A DNA stretch of 64,000 nt from Wocania_A spongiicola. GTDB taxonomy: Bacteria > Bacteroidota > Bacteroidia > Flavobacteriales > Flavobacteriaceae. The notes under the pieces were generated by a model. The model ran no database searches and was not told where the DNA came from. It saw nothing but the letters and a program-made list of their open reading frames with translations. Where the stretch lies: assembly GCF_023502325.1 (NCBI RefSeq), contig NZ_JAMFLZ010000004.1, positions 62,001 to 126,000 on the forward strand. The letters run 5' to 3'. Both the position numbers and the translations under genes were made by a program. Shown piece after piece: positions 1 to 7,778 of the stretch. Each line of letters begins with the position of its first letter. The stretch's first letter is position 1.

Positions 1-1337
1 TATCTTGCGGTCAGTCTGAAAGGTCTATTATAAACCCAAGTTCAAATCTCAATTTAGGACCACATTTTTTACCTAAGGCGAAAAGCATCATTTTTCTTTA
101 TATGGATGGCGGGGTGTCTCAAGTAGACTCTTTTGACCCTAAACCAAGGTTAACAAAAGAAAATGGAGAAGATCCAAGGAAAAAATTTAAAGTAGATGCA
201 ACTCAATTTGATAACGTTGGTAAAATTTTAAAAAGCCCTTGGGAGTTTAAACAGTACGGTGAGTGCGGGATGCCAGTTAGTGAGCTTTTTCCTCATATTG
301 CAACTTGCGTAGATGACATAGCATTAATTAGATCTATGACATCACAATTTCCAGAACATACAAATGCGAATTATTTTTTACATACAGGTAGTGGACTTCA
401 AGGAAGACCAAGCATGGGGTCTTGGATAACTTATGGTTTAGGAAGCGAAAACAAAAATATTCCTGGATATGTAGTGCTAGACGGAGGACTTATTCCTCCT
501 GGAGGCCTTGATAACTTTAAAAATGGATTCTTACCAGCATCTTATCAGGCTTCAATATTAAGAGCAGGCCCCCAACCTATCGCTAATATAAAACCCAAAG
601 AAAGTATTCCGAATTTACAGGAACAAAAACTAAGTTTTATTAAAGCACTAGATAAAAAACAACTTGCTGAAATAGGTGAAGTTGACGCTGTTGAATCAGC
701 TATTTCAAATTATGAGCTAGCATATAAAATGCAATCTTCAATTCCAGAATTAACAGAATTCAAAGAAGAATCTAAAGCTACAAAAAAATTATATGGATTT
801 GAATCTGATGATCCTCATACAAGAGGCTATGCAGCTCAATGCTTGTTAGCACGTAGACTTGTTGAAAGAGGGGTGCGCTTTATAGAGTTAACGTGCCCAA
901 AAGTAAGTGCCGACAGGTGGGACCAACATGGAAATCTAAAAGATGGGCACGAGAAAAATGCTCACGCAGTAGACCAGCCCATTGCTGGATTACTTAAAGA
1001 TTTAAAATCGAGAGGACTATTAGAAGAAACCTTAGTTGTATGGACTGGAGAATTTGGAAGGACACCATTTGCTCAAGGGTCAAATGGACGAGATCATAAC
1101 CCTTCGGCTTGTAGTATGTGGATGGCCGGTGCTGGAATTAAAGGAGGAACTATATTTGGAAGAACAGATGAATATGGTTATAGAGTAATTGAAAATGAAG
1201 TCTCAGTTCATGACCTTCATGCTACGATGATGCATTTAATGGGGATCAATCATGAGCATCTTACTTTTAGATTTGGAGGACGAGATATAAGATTAACAGA
1301 TGTACACGGACATGTCATTAAAGATATATTAGCTTAA
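1..1337 (+). CDS. DUF1501 family protein (5' end cut by window edge)
   Basis: The reading frame is open from the left edge (first full codon at position 3), so the first visible ATG at 102 is internal: the residues before it (PHFLPKAKSIIFLY) are the conserved lead-in to the family motif MDGGVSQVDSFDPKP. DUF1501 proteins have an alkaline-phosphatase/sulfatase-like fold; further family signatures are WTGEFGRTP, GRDHNP and HDLHATMMHLMGI near the C-terminus. About 444 residues are visible out of a usual 450-500, so only the N-terminal export signal is missing. The biochemical role of the family is unknown. In Planctomycetes and Bacteroidetes it usually follows a DUF1553/PSCyt cytochrome gene, which would lie just off the window. 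It is 20 bp upstream of the propeller gene and probably cotranscribed with it. Confidence 0.9.
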   Translation, partial: SCGQSERSIINPSSNLNLGPHFLPKAKSIIFLYMDGGVSQVDSFDPKPRLTKENGEDPRKKFKVDATQFDNVGKILKSPWEFKQYGECGMPVSELFPHIATCVDDIALIRSMTSQFPEHTNANYFLHTGSGLQGRPSMGSWITYGLGSENKNIPGYVVLDGGLIPPGGLDNFKNGFLPASYQASILRAGPQPIANIKPKESIPNLQEQKLSFIKALDKKQLAEIGEVDAVESAISNYELAYKMQSSIPELTEFKEESKATKKLYGFESDDPHTRGYAAQCLLARRLVERGVRFIELTCPKVSADRWDQHGNLKDGHEKNAHAVDQPIAGLLKDLKSRGLLEETLVVWTGEFGRTPFAQGSNGRDHNPSACSMWMAGAGIKGGTIFGRTDEYGYRVIENEVSVHDLHATMMHLMGINHEHLTFRFGGRDIRLTDVHGHVIKDILA

Positions 1338-1357
1338 AACCTAAAAACAGTAATTAA

Positions 1358-2281
1358 ATGAAAATAAATACAACTTTTAAATTAGTTCTAGCTATATGCT
1401 TAATTGTACCATGTTTTTTATGGTCTCAAAAAACAGTACCAGAAATAACGCATTCTTTTTTTATAGCTGGACCGCAGTTTACTGGAATTATTGGTGAAGC
1501 AGGAGAAGTTATTTGGGATTCTAAAAAAGCTGGAGCTCGAGATGGATATATCTTGAAAAATGGACATGTTTTAATATGTTGGGGTGATGAAGTGAGAGAG
1601 TATAATAGGAAAAAAGAGGTTATTCTTAGTTATAAGAAAACTGAAGAATCAATGGAATTAGGAACAGCTGTACGTTTATCTAACGGAAATACAATGATTA
1701 CTGAATCTGGATACAAACCTAGAATAGTTGAAATCAATAAAAAAGGAAAAGTGGTAAAAAGTATTCCTCTGAAACCTGAAACTGATAATATTCATATGCA
1801 AACCCGTATGGCAAGAAAGTTAAAAAATGGCAATTATCTAGTGCCTCATTTGCTAGCTTTTGCAGTAAAGGAATATCAGCCAGACGGAACTATAGTAAAA
1901 ACTTTTAGTACAGATTATGAAAAATTTGGAGGCCGAAAAGCAGAGACTTGGCCATTTACAGCTATTCGATTAAAGAATGGAAATACTTTAGTAACACTTA
2001 CGCATGGGAACAGAGTTATTGAGTTAAACTCAAAAGGACAAATAATTTGGGAAATAAACAATGCTTTATATGATGAAGATCCTTTAGTGGACCCTTGTGG
2101 TGCCCAAAGATTACCTAACGGAAATACAGTAATTGCAAGTTATGGTGCACAAAAAGGGATAAAAATTTTTGAAGTTGATTCGAATAAAAATATAGTTTGG
2201 ACTTATAATAATTTTAGAGCACATCATTTTCAAATTCTAACTACAAATGGTAAACCTATTAAAGGAACTCCGCTTAAATAA
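1358..2281 (+). CDS. Secreted beta-propeller protein (PQQ/arylsulfotransferase-like repeats)
   Basis: A 307-residue protein with a signal peptide (about residues 1-23, ending in FLWSQ), so exported to the periplasm or beyond. The body has at least four blade-like repeats with the consensus LxNGNTxV or LKNGNxLV (for example LSNGNTMITE, LKNGNYLVPH, LKNGNTLVTL, LPNGNTVIAS), each followed by an xVxEhNxxG strand. This is the pattern of PQQ-binding-like and arylsulfotransferase-type propellers. I see no catalytic signature that picks a reaction. It sits between the DUF1501 gene and the DUF2231/cytochrome/LRR gene (6 bp gap), so it is probably the soluble partner of a surface or periplasmic oxidation system. 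The function is inferred from context only. Confidence 0.72.
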   Translation: MKINTTFKLVLAICLIVPCFLWSQKTVPEITHSFFIAGPQFTGIIGEAGEVIWDSKKAGARDGYILKNGHVLICWGDEVREYNRKKEVILSYKKTEESMELGTAVRLSNGNTMITESGYKPRIVEINKKGKVVKSIPLKPETDNIHMQTRMARKLKNGNYLVPHLLAFAVKEYQPDGTIVKTFSTDYEKFGGRKAETWPFTAIRLKNGNTLVTLTHGNRVIELNSKGQIIWEINNALYDEDPLVDPCGAQRLPNGNTVIASYGAQKGIKIFEVDSNKNIVWTYNNFRAHHFQILTTNGKPIKGTPLK

Positions 2282-2287
2282 AAATAA

Positions 2288-3688
2288 ATGGAGTTAAGCA
2301 TTTTATTAAATACCGGTGTTACTGATAATCCTTCAGATATTTTAATATTTTTTGGAAGAATTCATCCTTTAGTAGTTCATTTTCCTATCGGTTTTTTAAT
2401 ATTAGCAGCTTTGGTTGAAATAACAACTAAGTGGGCTAAATTTCAACCTTTAAAAAATTATATTCATTACTTATGGGGATTAGGTAGTATAAGTTCGCTT
2501 TTTGCAATATTATTTGGATATTTTCTTTCTCTCTCTGGTGATTATAATGAGAATACTGTTTTTTTACATAAATGGAGCGGTGTAGCATTGTTTTTATTTT
2601 CTTCTATATGCTATTATATTTCCAAAAGGCAAATTAAACTTCCATTTTATGGCAAATCAATACTTATACTTATTATTGTGTTTACAGTTTTTTATACAGG
2701 CCATTTAGGAGGGAACCTTACACACGGGTCAACATATTTATTTGAATATGCTCCAAATTCAATCCGATCACTTGTAGGAATGCCTAAAAAAGAAATTCCT
2801 CGAAAAAAAGTAACTGTTTTAGACTCTGCAGATGTTTATTTAGATTTGATTTCGCCTATAATGAATAATAGGTGCGTTAGTTGCCATAATCAAGATAAAA
2901 AGAAAGGAGATCTTGACTTAACTAGCTATGCAAACTTAATGAAAGGAGGCGAAAATGGAGATGTAGTTATTCCAAATGATGCAGAAGCTAGTGATTTTTA
3001 TAGACGAATAACACTTCCTGAATCGCATGATGACTTTATGCCCTCAGAAGGAAAAAAGCCTTTAACTAAAAATGAAGTATTGCTTATTGGTTGGTGGATA
3101 AATAACAACGCACCATCCAATGGTTATTTTTCTCAATTGAATCCAGATAAGGAAATAATTAGCAAGGCGAAAAATATTCTTGGATTAGATAAAAACAACC
3201 TGTTTAATAAAAAAGTTAGCCCGCCTAAAAAAGAGATTATCGATTCATTAAGTAGTCAAGGGTTTATACTAAATAAACTAATGAAGGATAACTATTATTT
3301 GGAAGCAAATTTTAGTTTAAGCGAAAAAAGTATAACCCCAAAAGGATTTGAAACTATCTTACAATTAAAGGGCCAGTTAATATGGTTAAACTTAAATCAT
3401 TCTAATATTACAGACGAGTATTTAATGAAAATAGGACAATTAGAAAATTTGATAAAACTAAATGTTAGCAGAAATAATATTTCAGATAAAGGCTTAATGC
3501 ATTTGTCTGGCCTACAAAATTTGGAGTCTCTTAATTTATACGAAACAAATGTTTCAGACAGTTTACTAACTGTAATCCCTAAACTTATCAATTTAAAAAG
3601 GCTCTATCTTTCAGGATCTAAAGCCAATGATAGTATTATAAACGAGCTTAAAAAAAAGAATGAAAAGCTGAGAATTATTTTTGATTAA
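2288..3688 (+). CDS. Membrane protein: DUF2231 + c-type haem domain + leucine-rich repeats
   Basis: A 466-residue three-part protein. Residues about 20-150 are four hydrophobic helices of the DUF2231 type with conserved histidines (H26, H31, H94, H139, H146) that could hold a b-type haem. Residues about 185-275 are a Planctomycete-type cytochrome c domain with CVSCH at 196-200 and a likely distal Met in DDFMPSE. Residues about 355-450 are four to five leucine-rich repeats (LNLNHSNITDEYL, LNVSRNNISDKGL, LNLYETNVSDSLL). The family is known from proteins near DUF1501/DUF1553 genes. I infer membrane anchoring, electron transfer in the haem domain and ligand or protein recognition by the repeats. 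It is the last gene of the plus-strand cluster; the next gene converges on it with a 7 bp gap. Confidence 0.8.
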   Translation: MELSILLNTGVTDNPSDILIFFGRIHPLVVHFPIGFLILAALVEITTKWAKFQPLKNYIHYLWGLGSISSLFAILFGYFLSLSGDYNENTVFLHKWSGVALFLFSSICYYISKRQIKLPFYGKSILILIIVFTVFYTGHLGGNLTHGSTYLFEYAPNSIRSLVGMPKKEIPRKKVTVLDSADVYLDLISPIMNNRCVSCHNQDKKKGDLDLTSYANLMKGGENGDVVIPNDAEASDFYRRITLPESHDDFMPSEGKKPLTKNEVLLIGWWINNNAPSNGYFSQLNPDKEIISKAKNILGLDKNNLFNKKVSPPKKEIIDSLSSQGFILNKLMKDNYYLEANFSLSEKSITPKGFETILQLKGQLIWLNLNHSNITDEYLMKIGQLENLIKLNVSRNNISDKGLMHLSGLQNLESLNLYETNVSDSLLTVIPKLINLKRLYLSGSKANDSIINELKKKNEKLRIIFD

Positions 3689-3695
3689 AACTTAT

Positions 3696-4682
3696 CTAAG
3701 GTTTTAACTTTACTCGCATCAATTTTGGTCCAGAAGTAATATATAAAGTTTCTTCTTTATCATCTAAAACACAGTTGGTATTAAATTCATTATTTAAAAT
3801 AGTACCTAAATGCTTTCCTTCGGGGTTTAGAATATAAACCCCACCTGGGCCAGTGGCGAATATAATCCCATTTTTGTTAACCTTTAAACCATCTGGATGC
3901 CCCTTTTCTTTAGGAGCATTTCCTGTAGCATCAAAAAAATGTCTTCCATTTGAAATATTCCCATTTTCATCAACGTCTGCTGCAATCCAAATGGCATGTT
4001 TCCAATCTGCATTTGCAATATATACTGTTTTCTCATCTGGTGAAAAAGCAATTCCGTTAGGGCTAGAAAGAGTGTCTGTTACAATTTGCACTTCCCTTTC
4101 AGGTGTAATACTATATACTGCAGCTTTTAAACCCTCTTTTTTTGTTGGAGGAGGATCAGACATAATCATGTTTCCATTTGAATGGAAAGCAGCATCATTT
4201 GTATTATTAAACGGAATACCATTATAATTATCAACAAAAACACTAAAATCATTTGTAGGTTTATCCAAAGCGCTGTTCATTTTCACTGCTTGTCCATGGC
4301 CATATTGTAGAATGACTAATTTTTTATTTTTATCAATTAAAAGTGCACTAGGACCTGGTCTGTTTGGGTTTGGGTCATTCATATCTAAGTATAAGCTAAC
4401 ACTATCTTTCTCTGTCCATTGATAAATTTTTTGATGACCAACATCGGTATATACTAATTTTTGATCTTCTTTAATCCATATTGGGCCTTCGGACCATTTA
4501 TGACCTGTAGAAAGTATTTCAATAACAGCATTAGGTGAAATTATATCATCTAATTGTTTATCAAGCCGCTCAATTTTTCCAACTGTTTGAAATGTTTTGT
4601 GCTTTATTTTTTTCTGTTTTTCACAAGATGATAAAAGTATAGGTATTAGAAGTATTGTTGAAACCTTGTTTATTAAATTCAT
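3696..4682 (-). CDS. SMP-30/gluconolactonase/LRE family lipoprotein
   Basis: A 328-residue protein with a lipoprotein-type signal (LLIPILLSSCEK, lipobox Cys near residue 20), so likely anchored in a periplasm-facing membrane. The SMP-30 six-bladed propeller metal ligands are visible: Glu in SEGPIW, Asn in PNGIAFS and Asp in HPDGL. Members hydrolyse sugar lactones such as gluconolactone using a divalent metal; the substrate here is not predictable. It lies 4 bp downstream of the Gfo/Idh/MocA gene on the same strand, which fits a pathway in which a sugar or cyclitol is oxidised and a lactone opened. The lipoprotein location separates it from its cytoplasmic neighbour, so they need not act on the same molecule. 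Confidence 0.85.
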   Translation of the reverse strand: MNLINKVSTILLIPILLSSCEKQKKIKHKTFQTVGKIERLDKQLDDIISPNAVIEILSTGHKWSEGPIWIKEDQKLVYTDVGHQKIYQWTEKDSVSLYLDMNDPNPNRPGPSALLIDKNKKLVILQYGHGQAVKMNSALDKPTNDFSVFVDNYNGIPFNNTNDAAFHSNGNMIMSDPPPTKKEGLKAAVYSITPEREVQIVTDTLSSPNGIAFSPDEKTVYIANADWKHAIWIAADVDENGNISNGRHFFDATGNAPKEKGHPDGLKVNKNGIIFATGPGGVYILNPEGKHLGTILNNEFNTNCVLDDKEETLYITSGPKLMRVKLKP

Positions 4683-4686
4683 AATT

Positions 4687-5697
4687 TTAATTGATTTTTA
4701 TACTATCAACTTTTATAGGTCGATTTTCTATTAACGACTTATTAGCAGCTTCAGCAATTATCATAGCTTTAATACCATCTTCACCAGAAACAGGCATTGG
4801 TTTATTATTAATAAGTGCATTAATAAAACATCGCATTTCTTCTAAGTATGATAATTTATACCTATCCATAAAAAAATTTAAATGAGAATCAGTCTCTGTT
4901 CCTATTTCAGTAGATGTTTCTACATTACTTTTTAATGGGTTTTTAACTTTTATAACGCCTTTAGATCCAAATACCTCTAGACGTTGATCATAACCGTATT
5001 TTGCTTCCCGACTATTTTCAATAGTAGCTAGGGCATTATTTTCAAACTTAAGTAAAACCGTAGCACTGTCAATATCTCCTGCTTTACCTATGGCTGGGTC
5101 TATTAAGCAATTTCCGTAAGCAAAAACTTCAGCAACCTCACTACCCATTATAAATCGCGCCATGTCAAAATCATGAATAGTCATGTCTTTAAATAAGCCA
5201 CCAGAATTTTTAATGTAAGAAATGGGTGGTGGTTGAGGATCTCTACTAATAATATGAATGTTTCGCAAAAGCCCTATTTTTCCAGCAGAAATGTCATTCT
5301 TCACTTTTGAGAAATTGTTGTCAAACCTTTGATTAAACCCAATCATTATAGGAACATTTAATTTAGAAATTAAAGAGATGGTTTCATTAGCCTTTTCTAG
5401 AGACATATCAATTGGTTTCTCACAAAAAACAGCTTTTCCTGCTTTAGCAGCTTTTATTATATATTCTGAATGAGTATTATTAGGAGAGCATATTACAACA
5501 GCATCAATTTCAGGGTTGCTAGTAATGGAATCTATTTTATTAGAAACATTTTTAATACCATTTTGTAATGCAAAATTTTGTCCTTCGTCTCCAGGATTAA
5601 CCGCAGCAATTACTTTTGCGTCCTGTATGTTTTTAGATAGGTTTTCAAGGTGGATTTTCCCCATCCTGCCTAATCCAACAACACCGATTTTAATCAT
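4687..5697 (-). CDS. iolG: Gfo/Idh/MocA family oxidoreductase, inositol 2-dehydrogenase-like
   Basis: A 336-residue cytoplasmic NAD(P)-dependent dehydrogenase. The N-terminal Rossmann fold begins GVVGLGRMGKIHLENL; the catalytic Lys is in CEKPID, and the Asp/His pair of myo-inositol dehydrogenase is in KDMTIHDFD. The motif GFNQRFD is also typical of IolG. These support oxidation of myo-inositol or a close cyclitol/sugar to the keto form. No other iol genes are in the window, so the substrate is uncertain and the symbol is a best match. It is the first gene of a two-gene minus-strand operon with the SMP-30 lipoprotein. A palindrome 35-44 bp upstream of the start may be an operator. Confidence 0.82.
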   Translation of the reverse strand: MIKIGVVGLGRMGKIHLENLSKNIQDAKVIAAVNPGDEGQNFALQNGIKNVSNKIDSITSNPEIDAVVICSPNNTHSEYIIKAAKAGKAVFCEKPIDMSLEKANETISLISKLNVPIMIGFNQRFDNNFSKVKNDISAGKIGLLRNIHIISRDPQPPPISYIKNSGGLFKDMTIHDFDMARFIMGSEVAEVFAYGNCLIDPAIGKAGDIDSATVLLKFENNALATIENSREAKYGYDQRLEVFGSKGVIKVKNPLKSNVETSTEIGTETDSHLNFFMDRYKLSYLEEMRCFINALINNKPMPVSGEDGIKAMIIAEAANKSLIENRPIKVDSIKIN

Positions 5698-5731
5698 AAA
5701 TTAAGTTTCTTTAAAAGTAAGCATTATTGGG

Positions 5732-5741
5732 TGGAATTCCA
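5732..5741. promoter_or_regulatory. Palindrome upstream of iolG-like operon (candidate operator)
   Basis: TGGAATTCCA is a perfect 10-bp palindrome, 35-44 bp upstream of the minus-strand start at 5697, overlapping a wider imperfect dyad TATTGG (5725-5730) / CCAATA (5739-5744). Position and symmetry suit a repressor or activator site, but no regulator gene is nearby and the match could be chance. Confidence 0.3.
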
Positions 5742-5841
5742 ATAGTTAATTCATGCTTCAATAGAGATAAATTATGATTAGAAGGAGTTAATCTTGAAGT
5801 ATTAAATCAAATATTTTTAAGAGGAAATAATTTGTAAGTAT

Positions 5842-6243
5842 TTAACTGTTTTTTTTCGACTTTGGTTTAAAGATAAACGCGCTAGGAAAGTTTCTTTTAA
5901 TTCTCTTTAAAGCTCTATCGGCCTCTAAGCGTGTTCTAAAATTACCAGCCCAAATTTTAAAGTTAGGTGTGTCAAAAACAATTTTTGAATGCCAATCACC
6001 ATAAATAGAATGAAATTCTTTTTGAGCAGATGTAGCGCCTGCTCTATTGCCATTATAAATTTGTATTTTGTACCTGTCTGATGCTTTGTCGTCTTTATTA
6101 AGTTCTTTTTTTAGACTTAAAAGAGTAGATATATTTTTATCTTGATTTATGGTAACATTGCCTTGTTGAGCAAAACAATTGGCCGAGACTAAAACAAGAC
6201 AAAAAACAAGAAATGAGTTAATTTTTATTTTCAATGTGTTCAT
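5842..6243 (-). CDS. Secreted SPOR-domain protein
   Basis: A 133-residue protein with a signal peptide (cleavage about residue 25, SANCFAQQ). Residues about 57-130 form a SPOR (sporulation-related repeat) domain: YKIQIYNG opens the first strand, and FKIWAGNFRTRLEADRALKRI is the typical second half with the Ala/Asp-rich helix. SPOR domains bind denuded peptidoglycan, so a periplasmic cell-wall or division-associated role is likely. The gene stands alone and diverges from the actA operon. A minus-strand TACATTTG element lies 18 bp upstream of the start codon. Confidence 0.85.
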   Translation of the reverse strand: MNTLKIKINSFLVFCLVLVSANCFAQQGNVTINQDKNISTLLSLKKELNKDDKASDRYKIQIYNGNRAGATSAQKEFHSIYGDWHSKIVFDTPNFKIWAGNFRTRLEADRALKRIKRNFPSAFIFKPKSKKNS

Positions 6244-6260
6244 TTTTAAATATATTTATA

Positions 6261-6268
6261 CAAATGTA
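6261..6268 (-). promoter_or_regulatory. Bacteroidetes -7 promoter element for the SPOR gene
   Basis: On the minus strand the bases read TACATTTG, a full match to the Bacteroidetes -7 consensus TAnnTTTG. The start codon (6243) is 17 nt beyond its final G, giving a leader of roughly 10-14 nt. No TTTG -33 box is visible at standard spacing. Confidence 0.5.
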
Positions 6269-6366
6269 TACGTTATAAACTTAAATACAGCTCTTTTTAT
6301 TATTTAGAATGCCTCTAAATTACCAATTAACACTTCTGTAACATTTCTAAAATCGACTTTTAATAT

Positions 6367-6374
6367 TACTTTTG
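6367..6374 (+). promoter_or_regulatory. Bacteroidetes -7 promoter element for the act-cox operon
   Basis: TACTTTTG fully matches TAnnTTTG. TTTC at 6344-6347, 19 bp upstream, is a 3-of-4 match to the TTTG -33 box. It precedes actA by 37 bp and is the only good promoter candidate before the eight-gene respiratory block. Confidence 0.55.
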
Positions 6375-6411
6375 CGTGAGATTTTATAACTGTATTTTTT
6401 TCTAATATTAA

Positions 6412-7749
6412 ATGAAAAAATCATACCAAAGTTTAGAAGTTAATTTAACCAACAATATGATACAGGTAATTTACCGTAAACTAACCTCAAATATTCTTCA
6501 TTTCGGGTTCGTTATTTTACTAACATTTACAACGTCTCTTTCGGCTCAAGAAGGAGATTCAGCAAAAGGAAAATCGTTATTTAATGCCAATTGTGCAGCG
6601 TGTCATACTTTAGATAAGAAAATGACTGGCCCTGCTTTACGAAATGTAGAGCAACGTTTAGCTGATGATGAAGGCTTAGATAGAGAATGGCTTTATGCTT
6701 GGGTAAAAAATAGCGCAGGCATGATTAAATCTGGTGATGCTTATGCTAACAAGATTTATAATGAGTATAGTGGTGCAGCAATGACAGCTTTTCCACAATT
6801 ATCAAATGAAGATATTGATAATATACTTGCTTATACTGCAGAAGAAAAGAAAGCTCCTGTTCCTGTTCCAGGTGGAGCAGTGGCAACTCAAGCTACAGAA
6901 ACTACTGGAGGTATTTCTAACGAAATCATTTTAGGTGCTTTAGCTATTTTGTTTATATTGTTAGCTGCTGGTTTGTTTTTAGTAAACAAAACATTGCGCC
7001 GTTTTGCTTCAGCACAAGGCATAGAAGTAGAAGAAGATTCAAAAAGAACACCGTTATGGAAAGCTTTTGTTAAGAATCAATTCTTAATGTTAGTTACTGC
7101 TATTTTCTTTTTATTAGCAAGTGCATACTTTGTGTTTGGTTACTTTATGCAAATAGGTATAGATCAAGGGTATCAGCCAGTGCAGGAGATTCATTTTTCG
7201 CATAAAATTCACGCAGGAGACAATAAAGTAGATTGTAAATACTGTCACTCTTCAGCAAGAACTAGTAAAACATCTGGTATTCCATCTTTAAATGTATGTA
7301 TGAATTGTCATAAATCTATATATGAGTATAATGGAGAAACTACTCCTGAATACTCAAAAGAGTTTTACGATGGTGAAATCAAAAAATTATATGCAGCCGC
7401 TGGATGGGATGATGCAGAACAAAAATATACAGGTGATTCTCAGCCAGTTAAGTGGACGCGTATTCATAACTTGCCAGATTTTGTTTATTTCAATCACTCA
7501 CAACACGTAACTGTTGCAGGTGTTGAGTGTCAAACATGTCATGGTCCAGTTGAGGAAATGGAAATTATGTACCAACATGCACCATTAACAATGGGCTGGT
7601 GTATAGAATGTCATAGAACAACAAATGTTAACGTAAAGGATAATGCTTACTATACCAAAATTCACGAAGAACTTTCTAAAAAGTATGGTGTAGATAAATT
7701 AACTGTTGCTCAAATGGGCGGGTTAGAATGTGGTAAGTGTCATTATTAA
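6412..7749 (+). CDS. actA: Alternative complex III subunit A, hexahaem cytochrome c
   Basis: A 445-residue exported multihaem cytochrome of alternative complex III, the quinol:cytochrome c oxidoreductase that replaces bc1 in Bacteroidetes. Six CXXCH sites are visible at about residues 61, 275, 296, 373, 397 and 440: one in an N-terminal class I cytochrome domain, five in a C-terminal cytochrome c3-like domain. A signal anchor lies near residues 27-45 and transmembrane helices at about 170-190 and 222-245. An internal ATG at 6457 (residue 16) would give a more normal signal peptide and is a credible alternative start. It is the first gene of the act-cox operon, 29 bp before actB. Confidence 0.95.
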   Translation: MKKSYQSLEVNLTNNMIQVIYRKLTSNILHFGFVILLTFTTSLSAQEGDSAKGKSLFNANCAACHTLDKKMTGPALRNVEQRLADDEGLDREWLYAWVKNSAGMIKSGDAYANKIYNEYSGAAMTAFPQLSNEDIDNILAYTAEEKKAPVPVPGGAVATQATETTGGISNEIILGALAILFILLAAGLFLVNKTLRRFASAQGIEVEEDSKRTPLWKAFVKNQFLMLVTAIFFLLASAYFVFGYFMQIGIDQGYQPVQEIHFSHKIHAGDNKVDCKYCHSSARTSKTSGIPSLNVCMNCHKSIYEYNGETTPEYSKEFYDGEIKKLYAAAGWDDAEQKYTGDSQPVKWTRIHNLPDFVYFNHSQHVTVAGVECQTCHGPVEEMEIMYQHAPLTMGWCIECHRTTNVNVKDNAYYTKIHEELSKKYGVDKLTVAQMGGLECGKCHY

Positions 7750-7778
7750 TTTATTAAGAAGTAATTCAATTATATAAT

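Noticed and set aside
3853..4227. A 124-codon plus-strand frame opposite the SMP-30 gene
   Set aside because: The SMP-30 metal ligands are all in the minus-strand frame, so this frame is incidental.
5742..5841. Possible small gene between iolG and the SPOR gene
   Set aside because: No frame with a plausible start and length; only weak dyads such as GATTA/TAATC are seen.
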